DNA from: Bacteroidaceae bacterium
GTDB taxonomy: Bacteria > Bacteroidota > Bacteroidia > Bacteroidales > Bacteroidaceae
NCBI GenBank assembly: GCA_024398495.1
Contig: JAKSJA010000009.1
Location: forward strand, 1-57,478
Reading direction: 5' to 3'
Length of the DNA stretch: 57,478 nucleotides
Shown: positions 7,917 through 16,796 of the stretch, one piece after another
Layout: each line of letters opens with the position of its first letter
Numbering within the stretch: the first letter of the stretch is position 1
Notes under the pieces: model-generated
Told to the model about the DNA's origin: nothing
Seen by the model: only the letters and a program-made list of their open reading frames with translations
Database searches by the model: none
Made by a program: the position numbers and the translations under genes

Positions 7917-9509
7917 ATGAAAAAACTTTACTTTTTATTAGCATCATTTGTAATCGTGCTGACATTATCAGCACAAGTAACTTTACCAACCCCTATGGGA
8001 CATGCCCGTAAGGCAACAAAAACAGAGAGAACAGCCTTTCTCAAAGCATTACATTCACAAAAGTTTGCAGAAAGTACCACTGCCACGTTTACCTATGATT
8101 CAGATAGCAAACTCAATCAAACGATAAATGGCATAACCGTCAAAGTGGAACAAGGGACAGGAAGTTCTGCTCCAAAGTATTACGATCCAAGCATGCGCCT
8201 TTATACCAACAACACCATTACCATTTCAGGTAGCAAAATCACTAAAGTATTACTGAAATTCACCAAACAGGGAACAAAACAATATGCAAACCTTAAGGCA
8301 GATTGCGGTACGCTGACCAGTGGTGGCGAATCAAAAAGCAATACAGATGAGAAAACCGATACTTGGGATGCACCGGCAACGGGTGATGTTTCCAAGGTTG
8401 TATTCAATATTGATGGTTCCGGACAGCGCGTTTTGGTCTCTATTACTGTTACAGGCGAAGGAGGCAGTGGCTCAGGAGATGAAGATAAAGACGATGACCA
8501 AGACTTAGATCAAACATACGTATATTCTGAGCCAACAAATGTTACTGCCAACATTGAGCCGTGCAGTCAATCTTCTTACTCTTTCATTAAAAACAATGTC
8601 AAGGTATCATGCAATCAAGGTGCCATCACAGCCGACTATTTCAGTTGCTATGCCGGTCAGTCTATCACCTTCACTGCAACCCAAAACATCAAAGCCATCG
8701 TGATAAATGGTTTGACGAAGAAAAACTTTGATGCTACGGCATCCAACGGCGACATTGATTTTGCATGGGATGATGAAGAAGACTGTGAAGGAAACCCTGT
8801 ATTGATTGTCAAAAATGTCAACAGCAAAACACTGACACTTCAATGTGTAAAGCAGTTGCGTTGCTACGACATCGATTTCTATTTCGTTGAAAATCCTGAC
8901 ATTGAGATTGAAGGTGGAGGAGATGAAGGAGAATACAATTATGATTATGAGCCTACTACTCCAACTACATTGAACATCACTTTTGATAGTATGGAATATG
9001 AAGACTACTCCGATTTATTCGGATTTAATATTTTGGATATATATTTCACTCATAACGATTATGAGATGGAGATGTATGTTTATGCACCATTAGCCGAAGG
9101 CACAGTGCTTGCTCCGGGCACATACGAGATTACCGACACCTATGAAGACGGTACCGTTCAGGCATCTCCCGGTGGTGACGACTACTATGACTACCCTACC
9201 TTCATCTCTACAGACTTCGAATATGACGAAGAATATCAGGAATGGTATTACACCACGTCATACTATCTTGTTTCCGGCACACTGAAGGTAGAAAACGACC
9301 CAGCAGGAGTAAAGATGACTTTGACAGGAAAGACATATTACGGTTCAACAGTCACTGCCACCTATGTAGGTGTGGGCACTGGAGATGTTAATTCTATCAA
9401 GGACATCACAGCCGATAAGACACAAGTGCGTAAGGCTATCAAGGACGGACAAATCCAGATAGAAAAGAATGGTATCCGATACAATGTGCACGGTATAGAA
9501 ATCCGTTGA
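7917..9509 (+). CDS. Secreted protein of unknown function with acidic linkers
   Basis: The product was not recognised as a named family. The 530-aa protein starts with a clear type I signal peptide (MKKLYFLLASFVIVLTLSA|Q). Two beta-rich segments follow (about 50-180 and 205-330), separated by an acidic Gly/Ser/Asp linker (GSGDEDKDDDQDLDQ near 184-198). A second acidic linker near 330-348 precedes a Tyr/Asp/Glu-rich domain at about 350-490. The tail, ending KAIKDGQIQIEKNGIRYNVHGIEIR in overlapping form, resembles the short conserved C-terminus on many Prevotella exported proteins. Codon use is more A-rich at the 5' end than in neighbours. An extracellular role is inferred from the signal peptide only. 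Confidence 0.8.
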   Translation: MKKLYFLLASFVIVLTLSAQVTLPTPMGHARKATKTERTAFLKALHSQKFAESTTATFTYDSDSKLNQTINGITVKVEQGTGSSAPKYYDPSMRLYTNNTITISGSKITKVLLKFTKQGTKQYANLKADCGTLTSGGESKSNTDEKTDTWDAPATGDVSKVVFNIDGSGQRVLVSITVTGEGGSGSGDEDKDDDQDLDQTYVYSEPTNVTANIEPCSQSSYSFIKNNVKVSCNQGAITADYFSCYAGQSITFTATQNIKAIVINGLTKKNFDATASNGDIDFAWDDEEDCEGNPVLIVKNVNSKTLTLQCVKQLRCYDIDFYFVENPDIEIEGGGDEGEYNYDYEPTTPTTLNITFDSMEYEDYSDLFGFNILDIYFTHNDYEMEMYVYAPLAEGTVLAPGTYEITDTYEDGTVQASPGGDDYYDYPTFISTDFEYDEEYQEWYYTTSYYLVSGTLKVENDPAGVKMTLTGKTYYGSTVTATYVGVGTGDVNSIKDITADKTQVRKAIKDGQIQIEKNGIRYNVHGIEIR

Positions 9510-9536
9510 TTGTAAAAGGAACTAAACATATATGAT

Positions 9537-11372
9537 ATGAAAGATTTTTTCGTGACGATAGGTGGTTATCTCAAACCCTATCGACTTAATATCTTTTGGA
9601 CGTTCTTCATGAATCTTCTCAGTGCCGTCCTCAACATATTCTCTTTCGCACTGCTTTTGCCTATTCTCAACATTCTCTTCAAGGTTGACCAGACAAAGTA
9701 TGTGTTCATTGCTTGGGACGATGCCACGGTGGGCTTAAAGGAACGTATCATCAACAATGGATACTACTATTCGCAGCAGATGATAGACCTTTTTTCTCCT
9801 GCTACAGCCATGCTCATCTTCGGTGGCATCCTCGCTGTGCTCACACTCTTGAAGACGGCTGCATACTTCGGTGGTTCTGCTACACTCGTACCTATCACCA
9901 CTGGTGTGGTACGCGACATACGCAACAAGATATATCGGAAGATTTTATCCCTGCCGTTGTCATTCTTCACAGAGGAGAAAAAGGGTGACATACTCACGCG
10001 TGTCACATCTGATGTCAATGAGGTGAACACTTCTATAGGAAACTCTATTGATGCGCTTATCAAAAATCCAATCCTCATCCTTGTATATATAGGCACGATG
10101 TGTTATATCAGTTGGGAGCTCACTCTGTTTACTCTCTTCGTGGTGCCATTGCTGGCATTTGGTATCGGTGCAATCGGCAAAAAACTCAAAGCCAAGTCTC
10201 TTTATGTTCAGCAGAAGCTGAGTGAGGGTACGAGCCAGATTGAGGAGACTCTCGGTGGCTTGCGTATCATCAAGGCATTTGTCGCTGAACGTAAGATGGA
10301 CAACCGTTATACTGCTGTAAACAACGAATACCGCCGTGCTAACATGATGGTGTCTATACGCCAGTCGGCAGCACACCCTGTCAGCGAGTTTCTCGGTACG
10401 TGTATGATAGTTGTCGTACTGTGGTTTGGCGGAACTCTCATCTTCTCTGGCAACTCACCTATTGATGCCAGTACGTTTATCTACTATCTCGTTATACTCT
10501 ATTCCACGCTGCAACCGTTGAAAGACATCTCAAAGGCAGGCTACAGCATACAGAAAGGACTCGCATCCATGGAGAGGATAAACAAGATTCTCAATGCCGA
10601 AAACAACATACGTGAAATTTCCAATCCTGTCACCATCAGTACGCTTAACGACAAGATATCTTTCCAGTCCGTCCATTTCAGTTACAACGAACAGAAGGAG
10701 GTGCTGAGCAACATCAATCTCACCATACCGAAAGGCAAGACTATCGCCCTCGTGGGACAGTCTGGTTCGGGTAAGTCAACACTCGTTGACCTCATACCGC
10801 GTTTCCACGATATCGATAAAGGAAAGATACTCATCGATGGAATCAACATCAAAGAATTGTCTCTGCTCTCGTTGCGCAACCTCATAGGCAATGTCAGTCA
10901 GGAGGCAATACTCTTCAACGATACCGTCTTCAACAATATCGCCTTCGGTGTTGACGGTGCCACACGTCAGCAGGTAGAAGATGCTGCACGCATTGCCAAT
11001 GCACACGACTTCATCATGGAGATGGAACATGGCTACGACACCAATGTCGGCGATCGCGGATGCCGTCTTTCTGGCGGACAGCGACAGCGCATCAGCATAG
11101 CACGTGCCATACTCAAAAATCCTCCCGTACTCATTCTCGACGAGGCAACGAGTGCCCTTGACACCGAATCAGAAAGACTGGTACAGGATGCCTTGGAACG
11201 ACTAATGCAGTCGCGTACCACCATTGCCATAGCACACCGTCTCTCTACCATCAAGAATGCCGATGAGATATGTGTTCTTCACGAAGGAGAGATAGTGGAA
11301 CGCGGCACCCATGAAGAACTTATCAGCAAGGACGGATATTACAGGAAACTCCATGACATGCAGAGCCTTTAG
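9537..11372 (+). CDS. MsbA-type ABC exporter (fused permease and ATPase)
   Basis: A 611-aa half-transporter with about six membrane helices in residues 15-320 and an ATPase domain in 365-611, acting as a homodimer in the inner membrane. Walker A (GQSGSGKST, about 408-416), the signature LSGGQRQR (about 513-520), Walker B (VLILDEATS, about 536-544) and the H-loop (IAHRLST) are all intact, so it should be active. The length and layout fit lipid A flippase or multidrug exporters; the cargo cannot be told from sequence. It overlaps prmC by 20 nt. Assignment as the essential MsbA is inference. Confidence 0.92.
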   Translation: MKDFFVTIGGYLKPYRLNIFWTFFMNLLSAVLNIFSFALLLPILNILFKVDQTKYVFIAWDDATVGLKERIINNGYYYSQQMIDLFSPATAMLIFGGILAVLTLLKTAAYFGGSATLVPITTGVVRDIRNKIYRKILSLPLSFFTEEKKGDILTRVTSDVNEVNTSIGNSIDALIKNPILILVYIGTMCYISWELTLFTLFVVPLLAFGIGAIGKKLKAKSLYVQQKLSEGTSQIEETLGGLRIIKAFVAERKMDNRYTAVNNEYRRANMMVSIRQSAAHPVSEFLGTCMIVVVLWFGGTLIFSGNSPIDASTFIYYLVILYSTLQPLKDISKAGYSIQKGLASMERINKILNAENNIREISNPVTISTLNDKISFQSVHFSYNEQKEVLSNINLTIPKGKTIALVGQSGSGKSTLVDLIPRFHDIDKGKILIDGINIKELSLLSLRNLIGNVSQEAILFNDTVFNNIAFGVDGATRQQVEDAARIANAHDFIMEMEHGYDTNVGDRGCRLSGGQRQRISIARAILKNPPVLILDEATSALDTESERLVQDALERLMQSRTTIAIAHRLSTIKNADEICVLHEGEIVERGTHEELISKDGYYRKLHDMQSL

Positions 11373-12288
11373 ACAACGACTCTCTACCTGTTACCCCGAG
11401 GGAGAAGCAAAGGCAATAGCCTTCCTCGTCTATGAAACTCTCTTCGGGCTCACACCCACAGACATATATATGGGCAGGGATGAGCAGATAGAGGATTCAT
11501 CCAAACTCCTTGACGACATCTTGCAGAGACTCCTCCGTCATGAGCCGGTACAGTATGTTCTCGGTCATACCACCTTCTGCGGTCATACCTTTTCTGTCAC
11601 ACCGTCAGTTCTTATTCCCCGTCCCGAAACGGAACAACTGACGAGGATGATTATAAACAGAGAAACCTACTCCCAGAAGCCTCCTCTAAATCTCCCCCTA
11701 AAGGGAGAGACCTTTGCCCCGTCCTTTAGGAAGGGGATTGGGGAAGGCCTCCCCCTTTCCATCCTTGACATTTGTACTGGTAGCGGCTGCATAGCCATAA
11801 GCCTTGCCCTTGCCATGCCACAGTCACAGGTATCAGCATGCGACATATCTTCTTCAGCCCTTGACGTAGCCCGTCAGAATGCTGATGCCCTGAATGCGTC
11901 TGTACACTTCTTCCAAGCCGACGCCTTAAATCTCTCAAACCCCTCAAACCTCTCAAACTCCTCAAACCCTTCACATGATCTTTACTCCATCATTGTATCC
12001 AATCCCCCATACGTCATGGAACACGAGCGAATATCGATGGAACCGCATGTTCTCGATTACGAACCAGCACTTGCACTTTTTGTTCCTGACGATGATCCAC
12101 TATGTTTTTATAAGTCTATAAGCACCTATGCTCTCCAACATCTCACCCCGACGGGAACGCTATATTTTGAGATAAACCCCTTATGTGCCGAAAACCTGCG
12201 TACCATGCTTATTAGTCAAGGCTTCTCACATGTCAACATCCTTGATGACACCTTCGGCACACCACGTTTCCTCATAGCAAAAAAATAA
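11353..12288 (+). CDS. prmC: Peptide chain release factor N5-glutamine methyltransferase, with two repeat-derived insertions
   Basis: PrmC methylates the Gln of the GGQ loop of release factors RF1/RF2 using SAM. The N-terminal helical domain, the SAM-binding motif DICTGSGCIAIS and the catalytic NPPY motif (VSNPPYVME) are intact in this 311-aa product. Residues about 108-135 (QKPPLNLPLKGETFAPS…) are encoded by a dispersed C-rich hairpin element, and a 9-bp tandem repeat encodes NLSNPSNLSNSSNPS near 193-208. Both keep the frame. The ATG at 11353 is preferred over the one at 11311 because it matches the family start and limits the overlap with the ABC gene to 20 nt. Confidence 0.93.
   Translation: MTCRAFRQRLSTCYPEGEAKAIAFLVYETLFGLTPTDIYMGRDEQIEDSSKLLDDILQRLLRHEPVQYVLGHTTFCGHTFSVTPSVLIPRPETEQLTRMIINRETYSQKPPLNLPLKGETFAPSFRKGIGEGLPLSILDICTGSGCIAISLALAMPQSQVSACDISSSALDVARQNADALNASVHFFQADALNLSNPSNLSNSSNPSHDLYSIIVSNPPYVMEHERISMEPHVLDYEPALALFVPDDDPLCFYKSISTYALQHLTPTGTLYFEINPLCAENLRTMLISQGFSHVNILDDTFGTPRFLIAKK
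11675..11757 (+). repeat. Dispersed C-rich hairpin element, copy 3, inside the prmC reading frame
   Basis: AGAAGCCTCCTCTAAATCTC followed by two imperfect GC-rich hairpins matches the layout and sequence of the copies at 165-250 and 5243-5330. Here it is translated in frame between the helical domain and the methyltransferase core of PrmC. Confidence 0.8.
11932..11967 (+). repeat. Four 9-bp tandem repeats within prmC
   Basis: The units CTCTCAAAC, CCCTCAAAC, CTCTCAAAC and TCCTCAAAC run head to tail and encode (L/P/S)-SN-type tripeptides in a surface loop of the methyltransferase domain before the NPPY motif. Confidence 0.85.
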
Positions 12289-12322
12289 AATGGAAATTAG
12301 GTCCATCCCACACCTACCCCCC

Positions 12323-12336
12323 TACAATATATTGTA
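12323..12336. promoter_or_regulatory. Perfect 14-bp palindrome upstream of the ftsX promoter
   Basis: TACAATATATTGTA is fully self-complementary and ends 21 nt before the TTTG of the ftsX promoter. A dimeric regulator site is possible but nothing identifies the protein. Confidence 0.4.
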
Positions 12337-12357
12337 ATGGGTATATTTTGATAAAAA

Positions 12358-12389
12358 TTTGGAATCTGGGCGTTTTTGTATTATCTTTG
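12358..12389 (+). promoter_or_regulatory. Bacteroidota-type promoter for ftsX
   Basis: TTTG at 12358-12361, a 20-nt spacer and TATCTTTG at 12382-12389 match the consensus. Transcription would start near 12396, giving a 64-nt leader. It probably drives ftsX, DUF3098, uppP, truB and queA. Confidence 0.75.
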
Positions 12390-12459
12390 TATCTGTTTTT
12401 GAGAAAACGGGCGTGATGAACGCTGACGACAACAGACAAAACAAACAGAATAAAAATCC

Positions 12460-13335
12460 ATGAATTATAGAATTTTTACGAACAGGAAGGGAGACATGCA
12501 CATCGCCACCCTTTGCCTCAGCACGACTCTCGTGCTTATCATCTTGGGTATGATTGTCCTTTTCCTATTTGCCGCAAACAACATTTCAAAATCTGTAAAG
12601 GAAAACCTTACGGCAAGTCTCATCCTTGACGATTCTCTGACATTGCAACAAGGGAAGAAACTGACACAGGATATGCTCCGCCGTCCTTATACTCATAGTG
12701 CTGAATTTATCGGCAAGGACAAGGTGCTGAAGGAGGAAACAGTTGCTATGGGCATTGACCCATCAGAATTTCTGGAGGAGAATCCGTTTCTGTCATCAAT
12801 AGAACTGACATTGAAAGCCGAATATGCAAACAATGACTCGGTGAAATGGATAGAAAAAGAGTGGAAACAGTCAAAATCCATAACGGACGTAATCTATCAG
12901 CATGACTTACTGGATAAGATAAATAATAACATCCAGAAAATAAGTCTTGTTCTTATCATCCTGGCAGTATTCCTGCTTATCGTATCGTTTACGTTGATTA
13001 ACAACACCATACGTCTGAGTGTTTATTCGCAGCGTTTCAAGATGCACACGATGAAACTGGTGGGGGCTACTTACGGTTTCATACGCAAACCGTTCCTCAA
13101 GAAGATGCTGATTGTAGGTATCATCTCTGCATCTCTGGCGTGTGTGTTCATCGGAATGTGTATTGTCCTGCTTTGCCATTATGAACAATATGCCGTGAGC
13201 ATAATCACACAGGACATCGTGCTTATCACATACATCTCTGTGTTTGTCATGGGATTGGTGATTTCTATTGTCTGCACGTACATCTCTGTCAATAAATTTT
13301 TGAAGATGACGGCTGCCGACTTGTATAGATATTAA
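12460..13335 (+). CDS. ftsX: Cell division permease-like protein FtsX
   Basis: FtsX is the membrane partner of the ATPase FtsE and links division to control of peptidoglycan hydrolases. The 291-aa protein has the expected topology: TM1 at about 20-45, a periplasmic domain to about 165, then three more TM segments (about 168-190, 215-245, 258-280) in the C-terminal FtsX permease domain ending TAADLYRY. No ftsE is adjacent, so the ATPase gene is elsewhere. The gene order ftsX, DUF3098, uppP, truB, queA is typical of Bacteroidota. Confidence 0.93.
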   Translation: MNYRIFTNRKGDMHIATLCLSTTLVLIILGMIVLFLFAANNISKSVKENLTASLILDDSLTLQQGKKLTQDMLRRPYTHSAEFIGKDKVLKEETVAMGIDPSEFLEENPFLSSIELTLKAEYANNDSVKWIEKEWKQSKSITDVIYQHDLLDKINNNIQKISLVLIILAVFLLIVSFTLINNTIRLSVYSQRFKMHTMKLVGATYGFIRKPFLKKMLIVGIISASLACVFIGMCIVLLCHYEQYAVSIITQDIVLITYISVFVMGLVISIVCTYISVNKFLKMTAADLYRY

Positions 13336-13338
13336 ATG

Positions 13339-13387
13339 GTCAACAGTCAACAGTCAACGGTCAACGGCGAACAGATAATGGTCAACA
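13339..13387 (+). repeat. Seven contiguous degenerate 7-bp repeats (GTCAACR)
   Basis: Head-to-tail heptamers are GTCAACA, GTCAACA, GTCAACG, GTCAACG, GCGAACA, GATAATG and GTCAACA. They start 4 nt after the ftsX stop codon. Related heptamers occur at the 3' end of truB (15186-15206). Confidence 0.85.
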
Positions 13388-13414
13388 GCATTAACGATTA
13401 AATAGCAAAATAAA

Positions 13415-13639
13415 ATGGGAAAAGAAAAACTGGCTTTCAGCAAAATCAATTTCATCATGCTTGCCATCAGCATGATAATAGTTATCATTGGACTTATCCT
13501 GATGGCAGGATCAGGTTCAACGGAAGAGGCATATAATCCTGATATCTTTTCTCCGATGAGAATAAAGGTAGCTCCTATCATCACATTTGTGGGGTTTCTG
13601 TCAATGATTGTTGCCATTCTCTGGAAGCAAAAGAAATAA
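13415..13639 (+). CDS. DUF3098 family small membrane protein
   Basis: A 74-aa protein with two transmembrane helices (about 12-32 and 50-70) and a short loop bearing FSPMRIKVAPI, which is the recognisable core of the DUF3098 family. The family is restricted to Bacteroidota and is usually encoded between ftsX and uppP, exactly as here. No biochemical function is known. The context suggests a role at the division site or in lipid-carrier recycling, but that is guilt by association. Confidence 0.88.
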   Translation: MGKEKLAFSKINFIMLAISMIIVIIGLILMAGSGSTEEAYNPDIFSPMRIKVAPIITFVGFLSMIVAILWKQKK

Positions 13640-13651
13640 AATTAAAAGACA

Positions 13652-14503
13652 ATGAGCGATATAGAAGCATTGATATTGGGACTTATTCAGGGACTGACTG
13701 AATACCTGCCTGTAAGTAGCAGCGGTCATCTGACTATATTCTCCAATCTGTTTGGCATGGAAGACGGTGAATCGAACCTTGCTTTCACCATAGCGGTACA
13801 CGTGGCAACAGTATTGAGTACGATTGTCATCCTATGGAAAGAGGTGGCATGGCTCATAATAGGCTTGACGAAATTCGATGACTCCAAACGCGACAAGGTA
13901 AAAGGAAAGACAATAGCGTCACGGTTGAGTGAAGAACACAAATACTCTCTCAACATTCTTGTGTCAATGATTCCTGTCGGCATTGTCGGATTGTGTTTCA
14001 AAGACTACGTAGAGGAAATCTTCGGCAGCGGTCTTGTTATCGTAGGCATAATGTTGCTGTGTACGGCACTCCTGCTTACATTCTCATACTACGCACATCC
14101 GCGACAGAAGAAAGAGATCTCCTTGAAAGATGCTTTCATCATAGGTATCGCACAGGCTATTGCCGTAATGCCGGGACTCAGCAGGTCGGGCAGTACTATC
14201 GCAACAGGACTTATACTTGGAAACAAGAAGGAAAAACTGGCACAGTTCTCGTTTCTCATGGTCATCCCTCCTATTCTTGGTGAGGCGTTTCTGGATACAA
14301 AGAAGATGTTGGAACAAGGCGTTGACGCTGTGTTCGGAGGAATCTCTATTTCCGCTCTAATCATCGGTTTTATCGCTGCTTTCATAGCAGGATGCATTGC
14401 CTGCAAGTGGATGATAAATATAGTAAAAAAAGGGAAACTAATATATTTTGCCGTCTATTGTGCTATAGTAGGCGTAGCACTCCTTGGTTATGAACTTCTT
14501 TGA
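13652..14503 (+). CDS. uppP: Undecaprenyl-diphosphatase (BacA/UppP)
   Basis: This integral membrane enzyme dephosphorylates undecaprenyl diphosphate so the lipid carrier can be reused in peptidoglycan synthesis; it also underlies bacitracin tolerance. The 283-aa protein has the two family signatures, [18 protein letters not shown] (about 9-26) and [13 protein letters not shown] (about 174-186), which form the active site, plus several predicted helices. Its last 14 nt overlap the start of truB, suggesting coupled translation. Confidence 0.96.
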   Translation: MSDIEALILGLIQGLTEYLPVSSSGHLTIFSNLFGMEDGESNLAFTIAVHVATVLSTIVILWKEVAWLIIGLTKFDDSKRDKVKGKTIASRLSEEHKYSLNILVSMIPVGIVGLCFKDYVEEIFGSGLVIVGIMLLCTALLLTFSYYAHPRQKKEISLKDAFIIGIAQAIAVMPGLSRSGSTIATGLILGNKKEKLAQFSFLMVIPPILGEAFLDTKKMLEQGVDAVFGGISISALIIGFIAAFIAGCIACKWMINIVKKGKLIYFAVYCAIVGVALLGYELL

Positions 14504-15227
14504 GGGCGAGGTCATATATTTGAATAAACCTTACAAACTGTCAAGTTTCGGTGCTCTGGCCTTCGTGCGCACTCGGCTGTCACGCAGGTTAGAGGTAAAA
14601 CGTCTAAAGACAGGACATGCAGGAACTCTGGACCCTCTTGCTACGGGTGTCCTCATATTATGTACCGGAAAGGCAACGAAGAAAATAGAGGAGTTCCAGT
14701 ATAAGACGAAAGAATATACAGCAACCCTGCAACTGGGTGCTACGACACTTAGTTACGACATGGAGCATCCTGTTGACAGGACATACCCTGTGGAGCATAT
14801 TACAAGGGAACTGATACAAGAAACTCTGGCTTCTTTTGTCGGTACCATACAGCAGCGCCCTCCGGAATTTTCCGCCTGTAAGGTTGACGGCAAACCCGCC
14901 TACAAACTGGCACGCAAGGGAAAAGAGGTAAAACTGGAACCAAAGACACTGGTCATTGACGAAATAGAACTGACCGACTTCAACCCCGAAAACATGCAGT
15001 TATCAATACGGGTTGTATGCAGCAAGGGTACGTATATCAGGGCATTGGCTCGTGACATTGGCGAGGCATTAGGGTCGGGAGCATATCTGACCGCTCTTTG
15101 CCGCACAAGGATAGGGGATATAACGCTTGATGACTGTCTCACACTTGATGAGTTCAACACATGGCTTGAGAGGTTAGAGCTTAAAGTCAACAGTCAACGG
15201 TCAACGGACAATAGTGAAACCGTATAA
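14490..15227 (+). CDS. truB: tRNA pseudouridine(55) synthase
   Basis: TruB isomerises U55 in the T-loop of tRNAs. The catalytic segment [13 protein letters not shown] near 46-58 contains the nucleophilic Asp, and the [15 protein letters not shown] and [15 protein letters not shown] blocks are conserved. ATG at 14490 is preferred to the TTG at 14484. The last 14 or so residues ([14 protein letters not shown]) are encoded by GTCAACR heptamers and look like a repeat-derived extension beyond the conserved fold. The overlap with uppP implies one transcript. Confidence 0.95.
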   Translation: MNFFEGEVIYLNKPYKLSSFGALAFVRTRLSRRLEVKRLKTGHAGTLDPLATGVLILCTGKATKKIEEFQYKTKEYTATLQLGATTLSYDMEHPVDRTYPVEHITRELIQETLASFVGTIQQRPPEFSACKVDGKPAYKLARKGKEVKLEPKTLVIDEIELTDFNPENMQLSIRVVCSKGTYIRALARDIGEALGSGAYLTALCRTRIGDITLDDCLTLDEFNTWLERLELKVNSQRSTDNSETV

Positions 15228-15252
15228 CCGTAAAACCGCAAAACCGCAAAAC
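15186..15252 (+). repeat. 7-bp and 8-bp tandem repeats at the 3' end of truB
   Basis: Heptamers GTCAACA, GTCAACG, GTCAACG, GACAATA and GTGAAAC (15186-15220) are followed by octamers GTATAACC, GTAAAACC, GCAAAACC and the partial GCAAAAC (15222-15252). The first part encodes the TruB tail and the rest is untranslated. Confidence 0.85.
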
Positions 15253-15273
15253 GACAAATAACATATCAACACA

Positions 15274-16395
15274 ATGAAACTATCAGAATTTAATTTCTTT
15301 ACTCTCACGGACAAGGACATCGCACTTAATCCACCATTACATCGTGATGAATGTAAGATGATGATTATCCACAAAAAGTCCGGAGAAATTGAAATGTTCA
15401 AGAAAGATGAAAACGGGAAACCTCTCAACGGGAAAGGGAGGAAAAAGGTTTTCATTGAGTTCCGTGACATCATCAACTATTTTGACGAGGGAGACACCTT
15501 CGTATTCAATGACACCAAAGTATTACCTGCACGTCTTTTCGGTACAAAAGAAAAGACTGATGCAAACATTGAAGTGTACCTACTCAGAGAACTGAATAAG
15601 GAGATGCGTCTTTGGGATGTCATCGTGGAACCTGCCAGAAAGATTCGTATTGGTAATAAATTATTCTTCGATGAAAGCGGCAGCATGGTTGCGGAAGTTA
15701 TAGACAATACGACATCACGCGGACGTACATTGAGATTCCTGTATGAATGCAGTCATGAGGAATTTAAGGAGGAACTATTCAAACTCGGCGAGGCTCCATT
15801 ACCTGACTATATTATATCCAGAAGAAAGACCACTGCTGATGACCTCACAAATTTCCAGTGTCTATATGCAAAGAAAGAAGGTGCTGTCACCGCTCCTGCA
15901 TCCGGGTTGCATTTCTCACGCGAACTGCTGAAACGTATGGAGATAAAAGACATCAACAAGGCATTCGTCACTCTTCACACATCATTTGCAAACTTTAACG
16001 AAATCGATGTGGAAGATTTGTCTAAATACAAAATGGACAGCGAGCAGATGGAGGTCAACGAGGAGGCATGCCACTTGGTGAATACTGCAAAAGAAGAAGG
16101 ACATCACGTCATTGCAGTAGGGACAAGTACCGTACGTACTTTGGAGACGGCTGTCGGAACAGATGGAAAACTGAAAGAATATGAAGGATGGACAAACAAA
16201 TTTGTCTTCCCACCTTATAATTGTCAGGTAGCAGACTGCATGGTAGGCAACTTCTATCATCCTCTATCAACATTGCTTATGGTAGAATGTGCATTCGGAG
16301 GATATGACATAATGGTTGAGGCATACAAACTGGCATTAGAGAACGGTTACAAGTTCGGATGCTATGGTGACGCATTGCTCATCATGAATGACTAA
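15274..16395 (+). CDS. queA: S-adenosylmethionine:tRNA ribosyltransferase-isomerase
   Basis: QueA transfers and rearranges the ribosyl group of SAM onto preQ1 at tRNA position 34 to form epoxyqueuosine. The 373-aa protein contains family blocks such as DTFVFNDTKVLPARLFG (about 72-88), the GAVTAPASGLHF segment (about 206-217) and GTSTVRTLE (about 285-293). It is somewhat longer than the E. coli enzyme (356 aa), because of a charged N-terminal insertion around GEIEMFKKDENGKPL. It ends convergently with folK, with a 4-nt overlap. Confidence 0.95.
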   Translation: MKLSEFNFFTLTDKDIALNPPLHRDECKMMIIHKKSGEIEMFKKDENGKPLNGKGRKKVFIEFRDIINYFDEGDTFVFNDTKVLPARLFGTKEKTDANIEVYLLRELNKEMRLWDVIVEPARKIRIGNKLFFDESGSMVAEVIDNTTSRGRTLRFLYECSHEEFKEELFKLGEAPLPDYIISRRKTTADDLTNFQCLYAKKEGAVTAPASGLHFSRELLKRMEIKDINKAFVTLHTSFANFNEIDVEDLSKYKMDSEQMEVNEEACHLVNTAKEEGHHVIAVGTSTVRTLETAVGTDGKLKEYEGWTNKFVFPPYNCQVADCMVGNFYHPLSTLLMVECAFGGYDIMVEAYKLALENGYKFGCYGDALLIMND

Positions 16396-16796
16396 CCAGC
16401 AAAGACTTCCTTTAACGGAATCATCACAAAATCCCTTGTCTGCATCAGCGGATGAGGGATTTTCAATTCTGGTGTATCAATCCTGACATCATCATACAAC
16501 AATATGTCAATATCAATGATTCTATCATGATAATGTCCGTCATGACTTTTTAATTTTCGTCCCAAATCTTTTTCTATCTGTTGTGTCATCAATAACAATT
16601 CTTTGGGCGAAAGAGTTGTCTTGCATCCTATGACAACATTGACAAAATCATTCGGTGACAGAAAACCTTGCGGAGCAGAATAATAGAACGACGAGCGGGC
16701 CATAACAGTACCCACTCGCTTTCCTATCAATTCTATCGCCTTGTTGACATTTCCTTCCTTATCGCCAAGGTTTGAGCCTATACCAAGATATATCAT
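16392..16796 (-). CDS. folK: 2-amino-4-hydroxy-6-hydroxymethyldihydropteridine pyrophosphokinase
   Basis: HPPK transfers diphosphate from ATP to the pterin precursor in folate synthesis. The 134-aa protein is short but complete: GIGSNLGDKEGN at the N-terminus, the pterin-binding segment FVNVVIGCKTTLSP, and the signature DRIIDIDILLYDD with the magnesium-binding Asp pair, then the PHPLMQTRDFVMIPL end. It overlaps typA by 4 nt, so the two are probably translationally coupled. Confidence 0.93.
   Translation of the reverse strand: MIYLGIGSNLGDKEGNVNKAIELIGKRVGTVMARSSFYYSAPQGFLSPNDFVNVVIGCKTTLSPKELLLMTQQIEKDLGRKLKSHDGHYHDRIIDIDILLYDDVRIDTPELKIPHPLMQTRDFVMIPLKEVFAG

Noticed and set aside
11660-11760. 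Frameshift or pseudogene in prmC
   Set aside because: The extra residues are explained by an in-frame repeat element; the SAM and NPPY motifs follow in the correct frame to a normal stop.
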